In this document: positions 5,151-5,988 of the stretch, piece by piece
Position numbering within the stretch: the first letter of the stretch is position 1
How the letters are laid out: each line of letters starts with the position of its first letter
Source: Fibrobacter sp.
GTDB taxonomy: Bacteria; Fibrobacterota; Fibrobacteria; Fibrobacterales; Fibrobacteraceae
Direction of reading: 5' to 3'
DNA length: 5,988 bases
Assembly: GCA_012841225.1 (NCBI GenBank)
Contig: DUVD01000091.1
Coordinates: 1-5,988 of the forward strand
Made by a program: the position numbers and the translations under genes
The notes under the pieces: generated by a model
Told to the model about the DNA's origin: nothing
Seen by the model: only the letters and a program-made list of their open reading frames with translations
The model's database searches: none

Positions 5151-5988
5151 TTTTTAAGTAAAGCCTTCACGTCCGCCTCGATTTCACTAAGGTCTTTTTC
5201 GAACGATGGGTATCTTTTGTAAGTACCATCAGGGCGTACTAAGTAAAACTTAGGCACATAACCGTCACCATAAAGCTCACCAAACATACGTTCTTCGTCT
5301 AGCAAAATTTCCATGTTTTTAATTTTTAAATCATCGCTAAAAGAACGAATGCTTTTTTTGGAGTTGCCACCAGAGGTAATGGCAAGCGTGGTCAAGCCAT
5401 CGGGCTTGAATTTCGCAGCAAATTCATCGATTTTAGGAGCCACAGAATAACAATGGCCGCATGTAGTCGAGTAATAAAAAATAAAGAGTGGCTTTTTAGC
5501 ATAAGGGGCTAGCGATTCAATCTTAGAATTCAACGCGCTCACCTTCAATGTGAAGTTAATTTTAGCAGGCGTGCCATCGGCAAGAGTGTCTCCTACCAAT
5601 CCGCCTATTTTTTCTTTTAGTTTAGCTTGTTCTTCCATCGCTTGCTTTTGCGCTTTTTGCTGAAGAGCATTCCCTTTCTCAGAGAAACGACGACCGACGG
5701 CGCGAAGTGAGTCTTCTGGTAACTGAGCCACATAAGTAGAATCGCGAAGCTGGTGAGCGCCATCTTGTAAGCCCACTTTAAAATGAACTGCCGAAAGGTC
5801 TGTTTCTAATTGAGCGCCAATAGAACTAAATTGAGTGCCAAACTCCGCACCGAGCATGTAAGAAAACTTTTCAATATCAGAGGAAGTATTTGATACCTTG
5901 ACCAACTTACCCGTGGCTGGGCTGGCTTTTATAATAGGCAACGCACTAAGCAAGGAATCCGAAATATGGCGAACGGCTCCTGGATTCA
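5147..5988 (-). CDS. thioredoxin-fold protein with FKBP_N-like N-terminal region, 5'-truncated
   Basis: About 279 residues are visible; the frame stays open to the window edge, so the start is missing. A TTG at 5953-5951 is in frame but gives no sensible start. The C-terminal half (5147 to about 5580) is a TlpA/AhpC-type thioredoxin domain: FIFYYSTTCGHC with the redox pair CGHC at 5450-5461, and a cis-proline segment YVPKFYLV. It probably acts in thiol-disulfide exchange outside the cytoplasm. The preceding region (about 5640-5880) reads FSYMLGAEFGTQF...LQDG followed by a charged helix, which resembles the FKBP_N dimerisation domain (FSYALG.Q.G) of Mip/FkpA-type isomerases; no FKBP catalytic domain follows. 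The family match for this half is from pattern memory only. The gene overlaps mnmG by four bases, so the two are co-transcribed. A signal peptide would be outside the window. Confidence 0.85.
   Translation of the reverse strand, partial: NPGAVRHISDSLLSALPIIKASPATGKLVKVSNTSSDIEKFSYMLGAEFGTQFSSIGAQLETDLSAVHFKVGLQDGAHQLRDSTYVAQLPEDSLRAVGRRFSEKGNALQQKAQKQAMEEQAKLKEKIGGLVGDTLADGTPAKINFTLKVSALNSKIESLAPYAKKPLFIFYYSTTCGHCYSVAPKIDEFAAKFKPDGLTTLAITSGGNSKKSIRSFSDDLKIKNMEILLDEERMFGELYGDGYVPKFYLVRPDGTYKRYPSFEKDLSEIEADVKALLKK

Noticed and set aside
4912..5157. + strand open frame opposite the mnmG 5' end
   Set aside because: It is the complement of the conserved FAD-binding region; Pro/Ser/Ala-rich composition is typical of an antisense shadow.

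Overview
The window looks like a chromosomal segment of a Gram-negative bacterium of the Fibrobacter type (phylum Fibrobacterota). This is an inference from style, not a database match: surface lipoproteins with serine-rich or Asp-Thr-repeat stalks, moderate-to-low GC, and an AT-rich accessory half next to a more GC-rich housekeeping half. A bacteroidete-like source is the main alternative.

Left half (1 to about 2880), an AT-rich accessory block of envelope proteins. A 5'-truncated histidine-phosphatase-superfamily gene (+, to 744) faces a second, homologous histidine phosphatase gene (-, ending at 779), with 34 bp between the two stops. The second protein is a lipoprotein with a long stalk of DT-L-x-IKDT repeats. 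Its annotated frame begins inside the signal peptide. The properly placed ATG (1880) with its ribosome binding site is one base out of frame across a run of eight T (sense strand), so the gene is frameshifted as read, phase-variable, or carries a sequencing error. The 243-bp gap 1881-2123 holds no gene but contains three inverted repeats. Upstream (on the - strand) is an orphan lipoprotein gene (2124-2747) with its own likely promoter, which overlaps a third copy of a TTGACTT/AAATCAA palindrome.

Right half (2838-5988), all on the - strand: a partial thioredoxin-fold protein with an N-terminal FKBP_N-like dimerisation region (5147 to the window edge); then mnmG (3279-5150), overlapping it by an ATGA stop/start; then a small basic protein (2893-3198); then a strong bidirectional rho-independent terminator (2847-2871). 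No terminator is visible between these genes, so they can be read as one transcription unit with a possible extra promoter before the small gene.

Functionally, the right half combines tRNA wobble-uridine modification (MnmG) with an envelope thiol-redox or chaperone-like protein. The left half appears to be surface lipoproteins of unknown substrate. The most distinctive signals are the homopolymer frameshift in the phosphatase lipoprotein, the FKBP_N-thioredoxin fusion, and the repeated palindrome in the intergenic regions.
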